Positions 1 through 6,638 are shown, counted from the stretch's first letter. The stretch: DNA of 10,122 bases from Porcipelethomonas sp031548405 (GCA_031548405.1 JAVBRC010000200.1:1-10122), one strand, 5' to 3'. Numbers and translations are program-made. The notes: generated by a model from the letters alone, not told the origin.

Positions 1-313
1 AAAACAACTGATTGTCCGATATTTTTTTGAACTAAATGACAAATACACGACGATACAAATCAGGGATCAAGCAATCGGGAGCAAGTTTTTCTTTCACTTT
101 CTCAGTATAATCGGGGTTTCGGAAAAGAAAATCTAAAATTCCTTCTTCTGCCTTAACTTCTTTTAACGCTGAAGATCTTTTTGGTACAAGTGAATCAGAA
201 AAAAACGGCTTTGTGCGTATTGCCTGCCATTCATTTTTTTTGTCTATGTTACGATTTTTCTTTATTTCGCTGTTAATCTGTGCTCTTAAAACGTCAATAT
301 TAATCTCATTTTA
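1..313 (-). pseudogene. dnaG: dnaG 3' remainder: helicase-binding region beyond the stops
   Basis: Reading on from the primase gene in the same frame, a second stop (TAA, 311-313) directly follows the first. After it come 92 open codons (35-310), a third stop (TAG, 32-34), then 10 more open codons to the window edge. The translation is protein-like and fits the C-terminal part of Ruminococcus-type primases: it includes VLRAQINSEIKKN, NEWQAI, AEEGILDFLFRNPDY and LYRRVF. This is the domain that contacts the replicative helicase. No frameshift is seen. The first in-frame ATG, GTG or TTG lies deep in the region (a GTG in KVKEKL) and has no ribosome site, so a separate C-terminal protein is unlikely. 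It is either a freshly disrupted end of dnaG, a read-through region, or an assembly error. The window edge hides the true end. Confidence 0.7.
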
Positions 314-1537
314 CTATGCAATCTTGGAAATATAGACATCACGTTCCAGATTATTTGAAATTTGAGAAAGAATTCTAACACTCTTTTTTAGGAAATTCAC
401 TTTTCCGGTATCTGTATCAAGGTCAATTCCTATTTTACACTTTTCAAGCTCAAAATTTATTGCACCATCGGAATTATCAAGTAACATTTTAAAACGCTGT
501 CTGCCGAATTTTTTTATGTACTCATCCGGATCCTTAGCACCATCCATTTTGATTATTTTTGTCGTTATTCCAGCGTCACCAAGCAGGTTTATTGCACGTT
601 GAGTGGCTTTTTGACCTGCATTGTCACTGTCATAAGCAATAATTACTTCATCAGCATAAGTTTTCATTATTCTTGCCTGTTCAGGTGTCAGAGAAGTACC
701 CAATGTTGCGACAACATTCTCAAAACCAGCCTGATTTATGGCAATTACATCCATGTATCCTTCAGCAAGAACTAATTTTTTAACAGGTGAATTTTTAGCA
801 TAATTCAACGAAAAAAGGTTACGGCTCTTTCTAAAAACAGGTGTGTCTGAAGTATTAAGATACTTCGGGACACTGTCATCAAGAACACGTCCGCCAAAGG
901 CTATTACGTTTCCTCTGAGGTCAATAATCGGAAATATAACACGATTGCGAAATGCATCATAAACATTTTTTTCGTTTTTACCTAAGTTTACAACACCTGC
1001 CGCAAGCATTTCATTATCATTATAGCCAAGTGAAGTCAGGTGATTTTTAAGCCCGTCCCAGCTGGCTGGTGCAAAACCAAGACCATATTTTTTTATGGTT
1101 TCTGGTTTTAATCCTCTTGTAACAAAATATTTTAACCCGTTTTTATCTTCTCCTGAAACAAGTTGACGGAAATAATAATTTGCAGTTTCACGGTTTATTT
1201 CATAAATACGTTTTTTGAGCTGCCCAGCAGAATTATCTGCCGAATTTTCTGGCATATCAAGTCCGCCCCTTTGTGCCAGAAGGCGAATTGATTCAATATA
1301 ATCCAGATTTTCTATACGTTTTATAAAGGTTACAACGTCACCACCAGCACCGCAGCCAAAGCAATAAAAGCTCTGAGTATCTGTGTAAACATGGAATGAC
1401 GGTGTTTTTTCAGAATGAAACGGACATAGAGCAACATGGTCATGTCCGCTTCTTTTAAGGCTCACATAATTTCCTATTACAGTATCAATAGAATTTGCAA
1501 GCTTTAATTGATATAAAAATTCTTCGGGGAGTGGCAT
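314..1537 (-). CDS. dnaG: DNA primase, catalytic core only (C-terminus cut by stops)
   Basis: DnaG makes the RNA primers for replication. The 407-residue product has the CHC2 zinc-binding domain (C38, H41, C59, C62), the primase core (DAFRNRVIFPI near 194-204, then FGGR) and the TOPRIM catalytic site (E259 in LAEGYMD, D303 and D305 in AYDSDNAGQ, then DPDEY at 336-340). It ends after LERDVYISKIA, at the end of the core's helical bundle; bacterial primases are usually around 600 residues. The missing part is the helicase-binding domain, which is still readable past the stops. The start fits the family (MPLPEEFLYQLK). An AGGTGA ribosome site overlaps the dgt stop codon and leaves a 10-nt gap between the genes, so the two are probably co-transcribed and coupled. 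In Clostridia rpoD often follows; it would lie outside the window. Identity is certain, but whether this short form works in the cell is not. Confidence 0.95.
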   Translation of the reverse strand: MPLPEEFLYQLKLANSIDTVIGNYVSLKRSGHDHVALCPFHSEKTPSFHVYTDTQSFYCFGCGAGGDVVTFIKRIENLDYIESIRLLAQRGGLDMPENSADNSAGQLKKRIYEINRETANYYFRQLVSGEDKNGLKYFVTRGLKPETIKKYGLGFAPASWDGLKNHLTSLGYNDNEMLAAGVVNLGKNEKNVYDAFRNRVIFPIIDLRGNVIAFGGRVLDDSVPKYLNTSDTPVFRKSRNLFSLNYAKNSPVKKLVLAEGYMDVIAINQAGFENVVATLGTSLTPEQARIMKTYADEVIIAYDSDNAGQKATQRAINLLGDAGITTKIIKMDGAKDPDEYIKKFGRQRFKMLLDNSDGAINFELEKCKIGIDLDTDTGKVNFLKKSVRILSQISNNLERDVYISKIA

Positions 1538-1547
1538 TTTTCTTCAC

Positions 1548-2537
1548 CTACTTCCAGAAATGCGGTACAAATAATTCATTAAAAAGATCAACGGCATACC
1601 CGTCACTCATACCGGAAATATAATCGCACACTGCTCTGTCAATATCATATTTATGTAAGATTTTCTGATATTCATCTGGAAGCCTTTGAGGGTGTTTTTT
1701 AAAATACTCATAAAGCTTTTCGACAAGCTGTTTTGCTTTTTTTTCTTCCGTTTTAGCAGCAGAGTGAGTATAAACGTGTTCAAACATAAATGAACGCAGT
1801 TCATCATGAGCAGCCTTAACGTCTTTAGCCATACGAATTTCATCAGCACCATTTTCAATAATCGAGCTTATCAAAGTAGTAATTCTCTGGGATTTTGTAA
1901 TCCCGAGAATCTCAGCGGGATATTTCGGCAAATCAGAATTTTTCAAAATTCCAGCACGAATAGAATCTTCAATATCATGATTAATGTATGCAATTTTATC
2001 CGAAAGTCTGACAACGTTACCCTCAGCAGTTTTTGCAACTGCATTGGTATGGCAGGCAATTCCGTTTTTCACTTCATAAGTAAGGTTAAGACCTTTGCCA
2101 TCTTTTTCAATATAATCCACTACTCGGATACTTTGCAGATAATGCTTATATCCATGAGGGCATATTTCATCAAGAATTGCTTCTCCGGAATGCCCAAAAG
2201 GGGAGTGTCCCAGATCATGTCCAAGAGCGATTGCCTCCGTTAAATCCTCGTTGAGCCTTAATGCACGGGCGATAGTTCTTGCAATTTGCGAAACCTCAAG
2301 TGTATGTGTCAGACGAGTCCTGTAGTGATCGCCAACAGGTGAGAGGAACACCTGAGTTTTACGTTTTAATCGTCTGAAGGAATTACAATGAAGAATTCTA
2401 TCTCTGTCACGCTGAAAATCAGTTCTAAGCAGACATTTTTCTTCATGTTTCGCACGTTTTCCATTTCCTGACGATATACAAGCATAGGGGCTGAGCGTTG
2501 TAAGTTCAAGAAGCTCGGTTTGTTCTCTTACGGTCAT
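1548..2537 (-). CDS. dgt: dGTPase-like HD-domain triphosphohydrolase
   Basis: This is a deoxyguanosinetriphosphate triphosphohydrolase-like protein of 329 residues, the usual size for the short bacterial branch. Family members cleave dNTPs to the deoxynucleoside plus triphosphate; substrate preference varies, so dGTP specificity is not shown here. The HD metal site is complete: H78 in TRLTHTLEV, H107-D108 in ALGHDLGHSPFGH, and D180 in LSDKIAYINHDIED. The hallmark SFRRLKRKTQVF (53-64) and the VGDHYRTR segment precede it. The ATG at 2535-2537 follows an AGGGGG ribosome site at about 11 nt. It is the first gene of the operon with dnaG. It ends in TAG, which shows that TAG acts as a normal stop in this genome. 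Confidence 0.93.
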   Translation of the reverse strand: MTVREQTELLELTTLSPYACISSGNGKRAKHEEKCLLRTDFQRDRDRILHCNSFRRLKRKTQVFLSPVGDHYRTRLTHTLEVSQIARTIARALRLNEDLTEAIALGHDLGHSPFGHSGEAILDEICPHGYKHYLQSIRVVDYIEKDGKGLNLTYEVKNGIACHTNAVAKTAEGNVVRLSDKIAYINHDIEDSIRAGILKNSDLPKYPAEILGITKSQRITTLISSIIENGADEIRMAKDVKAAHDELRSFMFEHVYTHSAAKTEEKKAKQLVEKLYEYFKKHPQRLPDEYQKILHKYDIDRAVCDYISGMSDGYAVDLFNELFVPHFWK

Positions 2538-2598
2538 AACTTATCATTCCCCCTAGTTTTTTTAAAAAAAGTGTTCAGCAGACATTTATACATTATAA

Positions 2599-2627
2599 AT
2601 TATATCACAAATAAATACATTTTTCAA
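2599..2627 (-). promoter_or_regulatory. Sigma-A-type promoter of dgt-dnaG
   Basis: On the minus strand, TTGAAA (2622-2627) and TATAAT (2599-2604) are separated by exactly 17 bp, and the -10 is preceded by TG (extended -10, TGATATAAT). The predicted start near 2592 gives a leader of about 55 nt before dgt. Confidence 0.85.
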
Positions 2628-2756
2628 TAGAAATCTATTATTTTTGCAAAATCATGTTATTGCACAAGTAATAGTTGATTTTTATATAATTTAATGTTGA
2701 AAATCACCATTTCAGATTCGCTGCACTATTTGATTGGTAATTTTTATAAAAAACAC

Positions 2757-2787
2757 TTGACATGGAGTACACTCTAGGTGTTATGAT
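2757..2787 (+). promoter_or_regulatory. MerR-type promoter and operator of the redox operon
   Basis: TTGACA (2757-2762) and TATGAT (2782-2787) are separated by 19 bp, longer than the usual 17. This is the signature of promoters that MerR-family proteins activate by twisting the spacer. Inside the spacer lies an imperfect inverted repeat, TGGAGT-AC-ACTCTA (2763-2776; 5 of 6 pairs match). This AGAGT/ACTCT-type core resembles operators of NmlR/AdhR-like regulators as I recall them. The MerR gene at the end of the same operon is the obvious regulator, implying autoregulation. Confidence 0.8.
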
Positions 2788-2823
2788 ATATACATACTAA
2801 TTATTAATTCGGAGGTAATGAAA

Positions 2824-3465
2824 ATGAAGGTAATACTTGTAAACGGAAGTCCTAACAAGAACGGTTGTACTTATACTGCACTCTGTGAGGTTGAAAAGAC
2901 GCTAAATCAAAGTGGTGTTGAAACAGAAATATTCTGGATTGGTACGAAGGCTGTTTCTGGCTGTATTGCTTGTAAGGGCTGCATTGAAAATAGAAAATGC
3001 GTTATTGATGACGTTGTAAATGAATTTGCTGAAAAAGCTCAGAGTGCTGATGGCTTTGTGTTTGGTTCTCCTGTACACTATGCCGGACTCGCTGGTAATA
3101 TGGCTTCATTTATGGATAGAGTGTTCTATTCTTCTGCTTGTGGAGGCAATGCTAAGATATTCAGATATAAGCCTGTTAGTGGTATAATTTCTGCGAGACG
3201 TGGCGGAGCAACGGCTGCTTACGACCAGTTTAACAAGTATTTTGGTATTACAGAAATGCCGATTATTTCTACTCGTTATTGGAATATGGTTCATGGCTCG
3301 AATGCTGAGGAAGTTATAAAAGATGAAGAGGGTATGCAGTGTATGCGTATGCTTGGAAGAAATATGGCTTACTATTTAAAGTGTATTGAGGCTGGAAAAA
3401 ATGCTGGAATTGAACTTCCAGAGCGTGAAAAGATAGTAATGACAAACTTTATCAGAAAGGATTAA
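2824..3465 (+). CDS. Flavodoxin-fold NADPH-dependent FMN reductase, iron-sulfur flavoprotein-like (copy 1)
   Basis: A 213-residue flavodoxin-like fold protein that should bind FMN. MKVILVNGSPNKNG is the beta1/phosphate-binding loop of NADPH-dependent FMN reductases, and FGSPVHYAGLAGNMASFMDR (about 79-98) is the second flavin-contacting region. A cysteine motif, C47-x2-C50-x2-C53-x5-C59, matches the compact [4Fe-4S] motif of iron-sulfur flavoproteins (Isf), so it may pass electrons between an Fe-S cluster and FMN; the donor and acceptor are unknown. Start: the ATG at 2818 is only 1 nt from GGAGGT (2811-2816), whereas the ATG at 2824 has an ideal 7-nt spacing and the standard family N-terminus. 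It is the first gene of the operon; the next gene begins 4 nt after its stop. It lacks a signal peptide and is probably cytoplasmic. Confidence 0.88.
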   Translation: MKVILVNGSPNKNGCTYTALCEVEKTLNQSGVETEIFWIGTKAVSGCIACKGCIENRKCVIDDVVNEFAEKAQSADGFVFGSPVHYAGLAGNMASFMDRVFYSSACGGNAKIFRYKPVSGIISARRGGATAAYDQFNKYFGITEMPIISTRYWNMVHGSNAEEVIKDEEGMQCMRMLGRNMAYYLKCIEAGKNAGIELPEREKIVMTNFIRKD

Positions 3466-3469
3466 TTTT

Positions 3470-4006
3470 ATGAAAAATGTAATTATCATTTCAGCTAGTG
3501 CAAGAAAAAACGGAAACTCTGACTTACTTTGTAATGAATTTTTGAGAGGTGCAGAGGAAACTGGAAATACAGTTGAAAAAGTCTGTCTTGGAGATTTGAA
3601 GATTGGCTATTGTATGGGATGCGGAGTTTGCAATACTACTCATGAATGCGTTCAAAAGGACGATATGAAAGATTTGTTGGATAAAATAGTATGTGCAGAT
3701 GTAATCGTACTCGCAACACCAGTTTATTTTTACACTATGAATGCACAGTTGAAAACGATGATTGACAGATGTGTTCCAAGATACACGGAAATCAGCAACA
3801 AGGAATTTTATTTTATCGCAACAGCAGCAGATACTAATCAGTCTATGCTTGAAAAGACTATTGACGGACTTCGTGGCTTTACAGATGATTGTCTTAAAAA
3901 TCCAATTGAAAAGGGCGTTATTTATGCAACTGGTGTATGGGATAAGGGTGCTGTTACTAAAACGAAATTTATGGAACAAGCTTATCAAATGGGAAAAAAT
4001 GTATAA
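3470..4006 (+). CDS. Flavodoxin-fold NADPH-dependent FMN reductase, iron-sulfur flavoprotein-like (copy 2)
   Basis: A 178-residue relative of the preceding protein. MKNVIIISASARKNGNSD is the flavin phosphate-binding loop and ATPVYFYTMNAQLKTMIDR (82-100) the second flavin region. C48-x2-C51-x2-C54-x5-C60 has the same spacing as copy 1, again suggesting an Isf-like [4Fe-4S] site. It is about 35 residues shorter than copy 1 and lacks that protein's RRGGATAAYDQF segment, so the two have diverged and may have different partners rather than being a recent duplication. AGAAAGGA just before the upstream stop serves as ribosome site, and the two genes are only 4 nt apart. The physiological substrate cannot be told from the sequence. 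Confidence 0.87.
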   Translation: MKNVIIISASARKNGNSDLLCNEFLRGAEETGNTVEKVCLGDLKIGYCMGCGVCNTTHECVQKDDMKDLLDKIVCADVIVLATPVYFYTMNAQLKTMIDRCVPRYTEISNKEFYFIATAADTNQSMLEKTIDGLRGFTDDCLKNPIEKGVIYATGVWDKGAVTKTKFMEQAYQMGKNV

Positions 4007-4036
4007 ACATATTGTATGTATATAAAGGAGATTTTT

Positions 4037-4591
4037 ATGAGTAGTCTAGAAATTAATAAAAAGGCTGTTACTGTAAAAAGTATTATTGCAGTAATAGCAG
4101 TTGCTTCGGCGGTAATACTTCCGCAGATTTTTCATGCAGTTGGTACGATTTCGGGTACTGGGGCCGCAATGGGCGCAGCATTTTTACCTATGCATATTCC
4201 TGTGTTACTCGCTGGGTTTTTAGGCGGGCCTATAGCTGGCTTGGTTTCTGGAATTTTAAGTCCGATTATAAGTTTTGGTATTTCTGGAATGCCAACCTCT
4301 GCAATGCTGCCATATATGATTATTGAGCTTGCAGTTTATGGTCTTGTTTCTGGTATCCTTTCAAAGTCCAAGATTAATACATTTTTTAAGCTTGTTATAA
4401 CTCAGGTTGCAGGCCGCCTTGTTCGTGCTGGTGCAGTTTTAATAGCAATTTATGCTTTTGGAAATACTCAGCTTACAATTGCATCAATCAGTGCATTTGT
4501 AACAGCTGGGCTTTTCGGAATAATACTTCAGTGGGCATTTATTCCGTTGTTTGCAGACCGTATGGAAGGACTTAAAAAATCCTATGAATAA
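4037..4591 (+). CDS. ECF transporter S component (substrate-binding membrane protein)
   Basis: A very hydrophobic 184-residue protein with about six membrane segments (roughly 14-34, 47-65, 66-84, 88-108, 117-141, 148-172) and a short charged C-terminus. The pattern MHIPVLLAGFLGGPIAGLVSG, then SGMPTSAMLPYMIIELAVYG, is typical of S components of energy-coupling factor vitamin transporters; small residues in helix 1 (AVIAVASAV) would face EcfT. No EcfA or EcfT gene is nearby, so it would share a module encoded elsewhere (group II type). The substrate is not recognisable. Start: AAAGGAG (4024-4030) lies 6 nt before the ATG at 4037; the ATG at 4016 lies upstream of that site and is rejected. Its last 8 nt overlap the start of the next gene, so the two are translationally coupled. 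Confidence 0.85.
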   Translation: MSSLEINKKAVTVKSIIAVIAVASAVILPQIFHAVGTISGTGAAMGAAFLPMHIPVLLAGFLGGPIAGLVSGILSPIISFGISGMPTSAMLPYMIIELAVYGLVSGILSKSKINTFFKLVITQVAGRLVRAGAVLIAIYAFGNTQLTIASISAFVTAGLFGIILQWAFIPLFADRMEGLKKSYE

Positions 4592-6122
4592 TCTTGAAAA
4601 AGCGAAGGGACTTTTAAAAGAGTCCAAATATACTTGTGTACTTTGCCTAGAAGATACGGTTTATACAAGTGTTGAAAAAGGCGTTTCACCAATGCTTGGA
4701 TTTATAAATTCAGGCGTAGATTTAAAAGGGTTTTCAGCAGCTGATAAAATCGTTGGAAAAGCTGTTGCTATGCTGTTTGCATTTGCGGGAGTTACGGAAA
4801 TTTATGCAGATGTTATAAGCAGGTCGGCAATGGAGTTTCTTGATTCCTCTGAAATATCGTATTCATATAAAATAGTTGCAGACAGTATTATAAATAGAAA
4901 AGGCGATGGAATTTGCCCTATGGAGCAGGCTGTTGCTGATATATCGGATAAAAATGAAGCTTATGAAACAATAAAGTTGACATTAAGAAAATTAAGGGGT
5001 GATTTTAACATGAAGAAATTAGGGTTCGGGTTTATGCGTTTACCGCTTTTAGATGATAAAGATCAGACCAGCTTTGATAAAGAACAGCTTTGCAAGATGG
5101 TTGATATTTTTCTTGAAAAGGGTTTTACATATTTTGATACGGCGTATATGTATCATAATTTTCAGAGCGAAAATATTGTGCGTGAAGTTCTTGTGGAGCG
5201 TTATCCACGAGATAAATTTGTTCTTGCTACAAAAATGCCGGTTATGTTTCTTAAAAAGTCTGAGGATATGGAGCGTATTTTTAATGAACAGCTTGGAAAA
5301 TGCGGTGTAGAATATTTTGATTACTACTTAATTCATAATCTAAATGTTGCACACTATGAAATTGCTAAAAAGCTTAATACATTTGAGTTTGTGTCACAGA
5401 TGAAAAAAGAAGGAAAGATTAAGTCAATGGGATTTTCTTTCCATGATAAAGCTGACTTGCTAGATGAAATTCTTACAGCACATCCTGAGGTTGAGTTTGT
5501 TCAATTACAGATGAATTATCTTGATTGGGAAAGCGAAAACATTCAGTCACGCAAGTGCTATGAAGTAGCAATCAGGCATGGTAAAAAGGTTATTGTTATG
5601 GAGCCTGTCAAGGGGGGTACGCTTGCAAATGTTCCGAAAAGTGCAGAGGAACTTTTGAAAGAATATGCTCCATACAATTCAGTGGCATCATGGGCAATTC
5701 GCTTTGCGGCAAGTCCTGAGGAGGTAATAACTGTTTTAAGCGGTATGAGCAATATGGAGCAGCTGCTTGACAATACTGGATACATGGAAAACTTTTTACC
5801 GCTTAATGCAACTGAAAATTCAATCGTTCATGAGGTTGCAGAGATTATTAATTCTTCAATTGCCATTCCTTGTACGTCATGCAGATATTGTGTTGACGGT
5901 TGTCCAAAGAAAATACCTATTCCTGATTATTTTGAGCTTTATAATGCTGAATTACAGGAAGTTAAAAAAGCTTTCACTGTTCAGGGTGTGTATTACGAAA
6001 ATCTGACGCAGAATTTTGGAAAGGCTTCGGATTGTATCGGCTGTAAACAGTGTGAAAAGCTGTGTCCGCAGAATATTGAGATAATCAAGAATTTAAAATA
6101 CGTTGCGAAAGCGTTTGAGTAA
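4584..6122 (+). CDS. DUF1893 domain fused to Fe-S aldo/keto reductase
   Basis: 512 residues in two parts. Residues 1-140 form a DUF1893 domain, usually a stand-alone protein with a cytidine-deaminase-like fold (known from Thermotoga TM1506): CVLCLEDTVYTS, SAADKIVGKAVAML (51-64) and NRKGDGICPMEQAV (104-117, C111 and E114). Residues 143-512 form an aldo/keto reductase with the full tetrad (D185, Y190, K217, H251). It is followed by two [4Fe-4S] ferredoxin motifs, CTSCRYCVDGCP (C430, C433, C436, C440) and CIGCKQCEKLCP (C484, C487, C490, C494). The linker KLRGDFN is partly the translation of a strong internal ribosome site, so a separate 370-residue reductase from 5010 may also be made. Start 4584 overlaps the S-component stop and matches the DUF1893 N-terminus (MNNLEKAKGLL). 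The predicted role is reduction of a carbonyl compound or electron transfer; the substrate is unknown. Confidence 0.88.
   Translation: MNNLEKAKGLLKESKYTCVLCLEDTVYTSVEKGVSPMLGFINSGVDLKGFSAADKIVGKAVAMLFAFAGVTEIYADVISRSAMEFLDSSEISYSYKIVADSIINRKGDGICPMEQAVADISDKNEAYETIKLTLRKLRGDFNMKKLGFGFMRLPLLDDKDQTSFDKEQLCKMVDIFLEKGFTYFDTAYMYHNFQSENIVREVLVERYPRDKFVLATKMPVMFLKKSEDMERIFNEQLGKCGVEYFDYYLIHNLNVAHYEIAKKLNTFEFVSQMKKEGKIKSMGFSFHDKADLLDEILTAHPEVEFVQLQMNYLDWESENIQSRKCYEVAIRHGKKVIVMEPVKGGTLANVPKSAEELLKEYAPYNSVASWAIRFAASPEEVITVLSGMSNMEQLLDNTGYMENFLPLNATENSIVHEVAEIINSSIAIPCTSCRYCVDGCPKKIPIPDYFELYNAELQEVKKAFTVQGVYYENLTQNFGKASDCIGCKQCEKLCPQNIEIIKNLKYVAKAFE
4994..5012 (+). promoter_or_regulatory. Internal ribosome site and alternative start within the DUF1893-reductase fusion
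   Basis: AAGGGGTGA (4994-5002) lies 7 nt before an in-frame ATG (5010-5012) that begins MKKLGFGFMRLPL, the normal N-terminus of Fe-S aldo/keto reductases. There is no stop codon between it and the DUF1893 part. The site can therefore give a second, free reductase, or it marks where two genes became joined. Confidence 0.75.
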
Positions 6123-6134
6123 TAAATTTTTAGT

Positions 6135-6141
6135 GGGGTGA
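6135..6141 (+). promoter_or_regulatory. Ribosome site that decides the MerR start
   Basis: GGGGTGA (6135-6141) contains the GTG at 6138, so that GTG cannot use it as a start codon. It sits 5 nt before TTG 6147, which gives MTISEAGKKYDIS, the standard MerR N-terminus. Confidence 0.65.
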
Positions 6142-6146
6142 GCTAT

Positions 6147-6530
6147 TTGACCATTTCAGAGGCTGGAAAAAAGTACGATATTTCCATTGATACGCTTCGT
6201 TATTATGAACGAATAGGGTTAATTCCACCTGTACGGAGAAACAAAAGCGGTTTGCGGGATTATGATGAGTCTTCGTGCAACTGGATTGAGTTTATCAAGT
6301 GCATGAGGAGTGCGGGGTTGCCGATTGAGGTTTTGATTGAGTATGTTGCGTTGTTTCGTCAGGGAGATGAAACTATGTCTGCCAGAAAAGAGTTGCTTAT
6401 TGAGCAGCGTGAGATTTTGCGTCAAAAGATTGATGAAATGAGGAGTACGCTCGAGCGTCTGGATCATAAGATTGAGCTTTATGATAGCTGTGAGAATAAT
6501 AAGTGTGAGTGTAAGCTTGGGGGATATTAA
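6147..6530 (+). CDS. MerR-family transcriptional regulator
   Basis: 127 residues. The N-terminal winged helix-turn-helix is clear (MTISEAGKKYDISIDTLRYYERIGLIPP, then the wing RRNKSGLRDYDE), followed by WIEFIKCMRSAGLPIEVL and a long dimerisation coiled coil (about 73-112). Cysteines are C44, C52, C115, C120 and C122. C52 sits where AdhR/NmlR-group regulators carry their reactive cysteine, and the tail CENNKCEC could add a metal or thiol site. Proteins of this kind bend a 19-20-bp promoter spacer, and such a promoter stands at the head of this operon. Last gene of the operon, 24 nt after the reductase. Start TTG 6147 is preferred over GTG 6138, which lies inside the ribosome site. The inducer is unknown; electrophiles or aldehydes are an inference from C52 and the reductases. 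Confidence 0.9.
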   Translation: MTISEAGKKYDISIDTLRYYERIGLIPPVRRNKSGLRDYDESSCNWIEFIKCMRSAGLPIEVLIEYVALFRQGDETMSARKELLIEQREILRQKIDEMRSTLERLDHKIELYDSCENNKCECKLGGY

Positions 6531-6535
6531 ACTAT

Positions 6536-6580
6536 CCCCGCCGAACGGCGCATAGTTTAGGTCAACCCTTTTTAAAGGGG
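6536..6580 (+). repeat. Dispersed intergenic repeat, copy A
   Basis: The unit consists of CCCCGCCGAACGGCG, then ATAGTTTAGGTCAACCC, then TTTTTAAAGGG. It matches copy B (9825-9869) nearly base for base; the differences are confined to the GCG-CATAG versus GCG-AGATAG junction and the last base. Confidence 0.8.
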
Positions 6581-6638
6581 CAACGTGACGTTGCATCCAA
6601 TCGCCGTTCGGCGGTGAGAGTTGACTCGTGGCACGCAA

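Noticed and set aside
1..316. Genetic-code change (TAG/TAA read as Gln) as the reason for the primase stops
   Set aside because: dgt ends in TAG directly before the dnaG start, and the other genes end in TAA at expected lengths, so both codons act as stops here.
1806..2243. 145-codon open frame on the plus strand
   Set aside because: It lies antisense inside dgt, has no ribosome site, and its translation is a low-complexity shadow of the conserved HD-domain gene.
2659..2695. Second plus-strand promoter (TTGCAC ... TATAAT) upstream of the redox operon
   Set aside because: The -35 is weak, the spacer is 19 bp with no operator repeat, and the MerR-type promoter nearer the gene explains expression better.
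3524..3988. 154-codon open frame on the minus strand
   Set aside because: Antisense to the second flavoprotein gene. Its Ser/Ile/Cys-rich translation lacks family features and the plus-strand gene is clear.
6219..6638. 139-codon open frame on the minus strand across the MerR gene and repeat block
   Set aside because: Antisense to a clear MerR gene and running into inverted repeats; no start signal.
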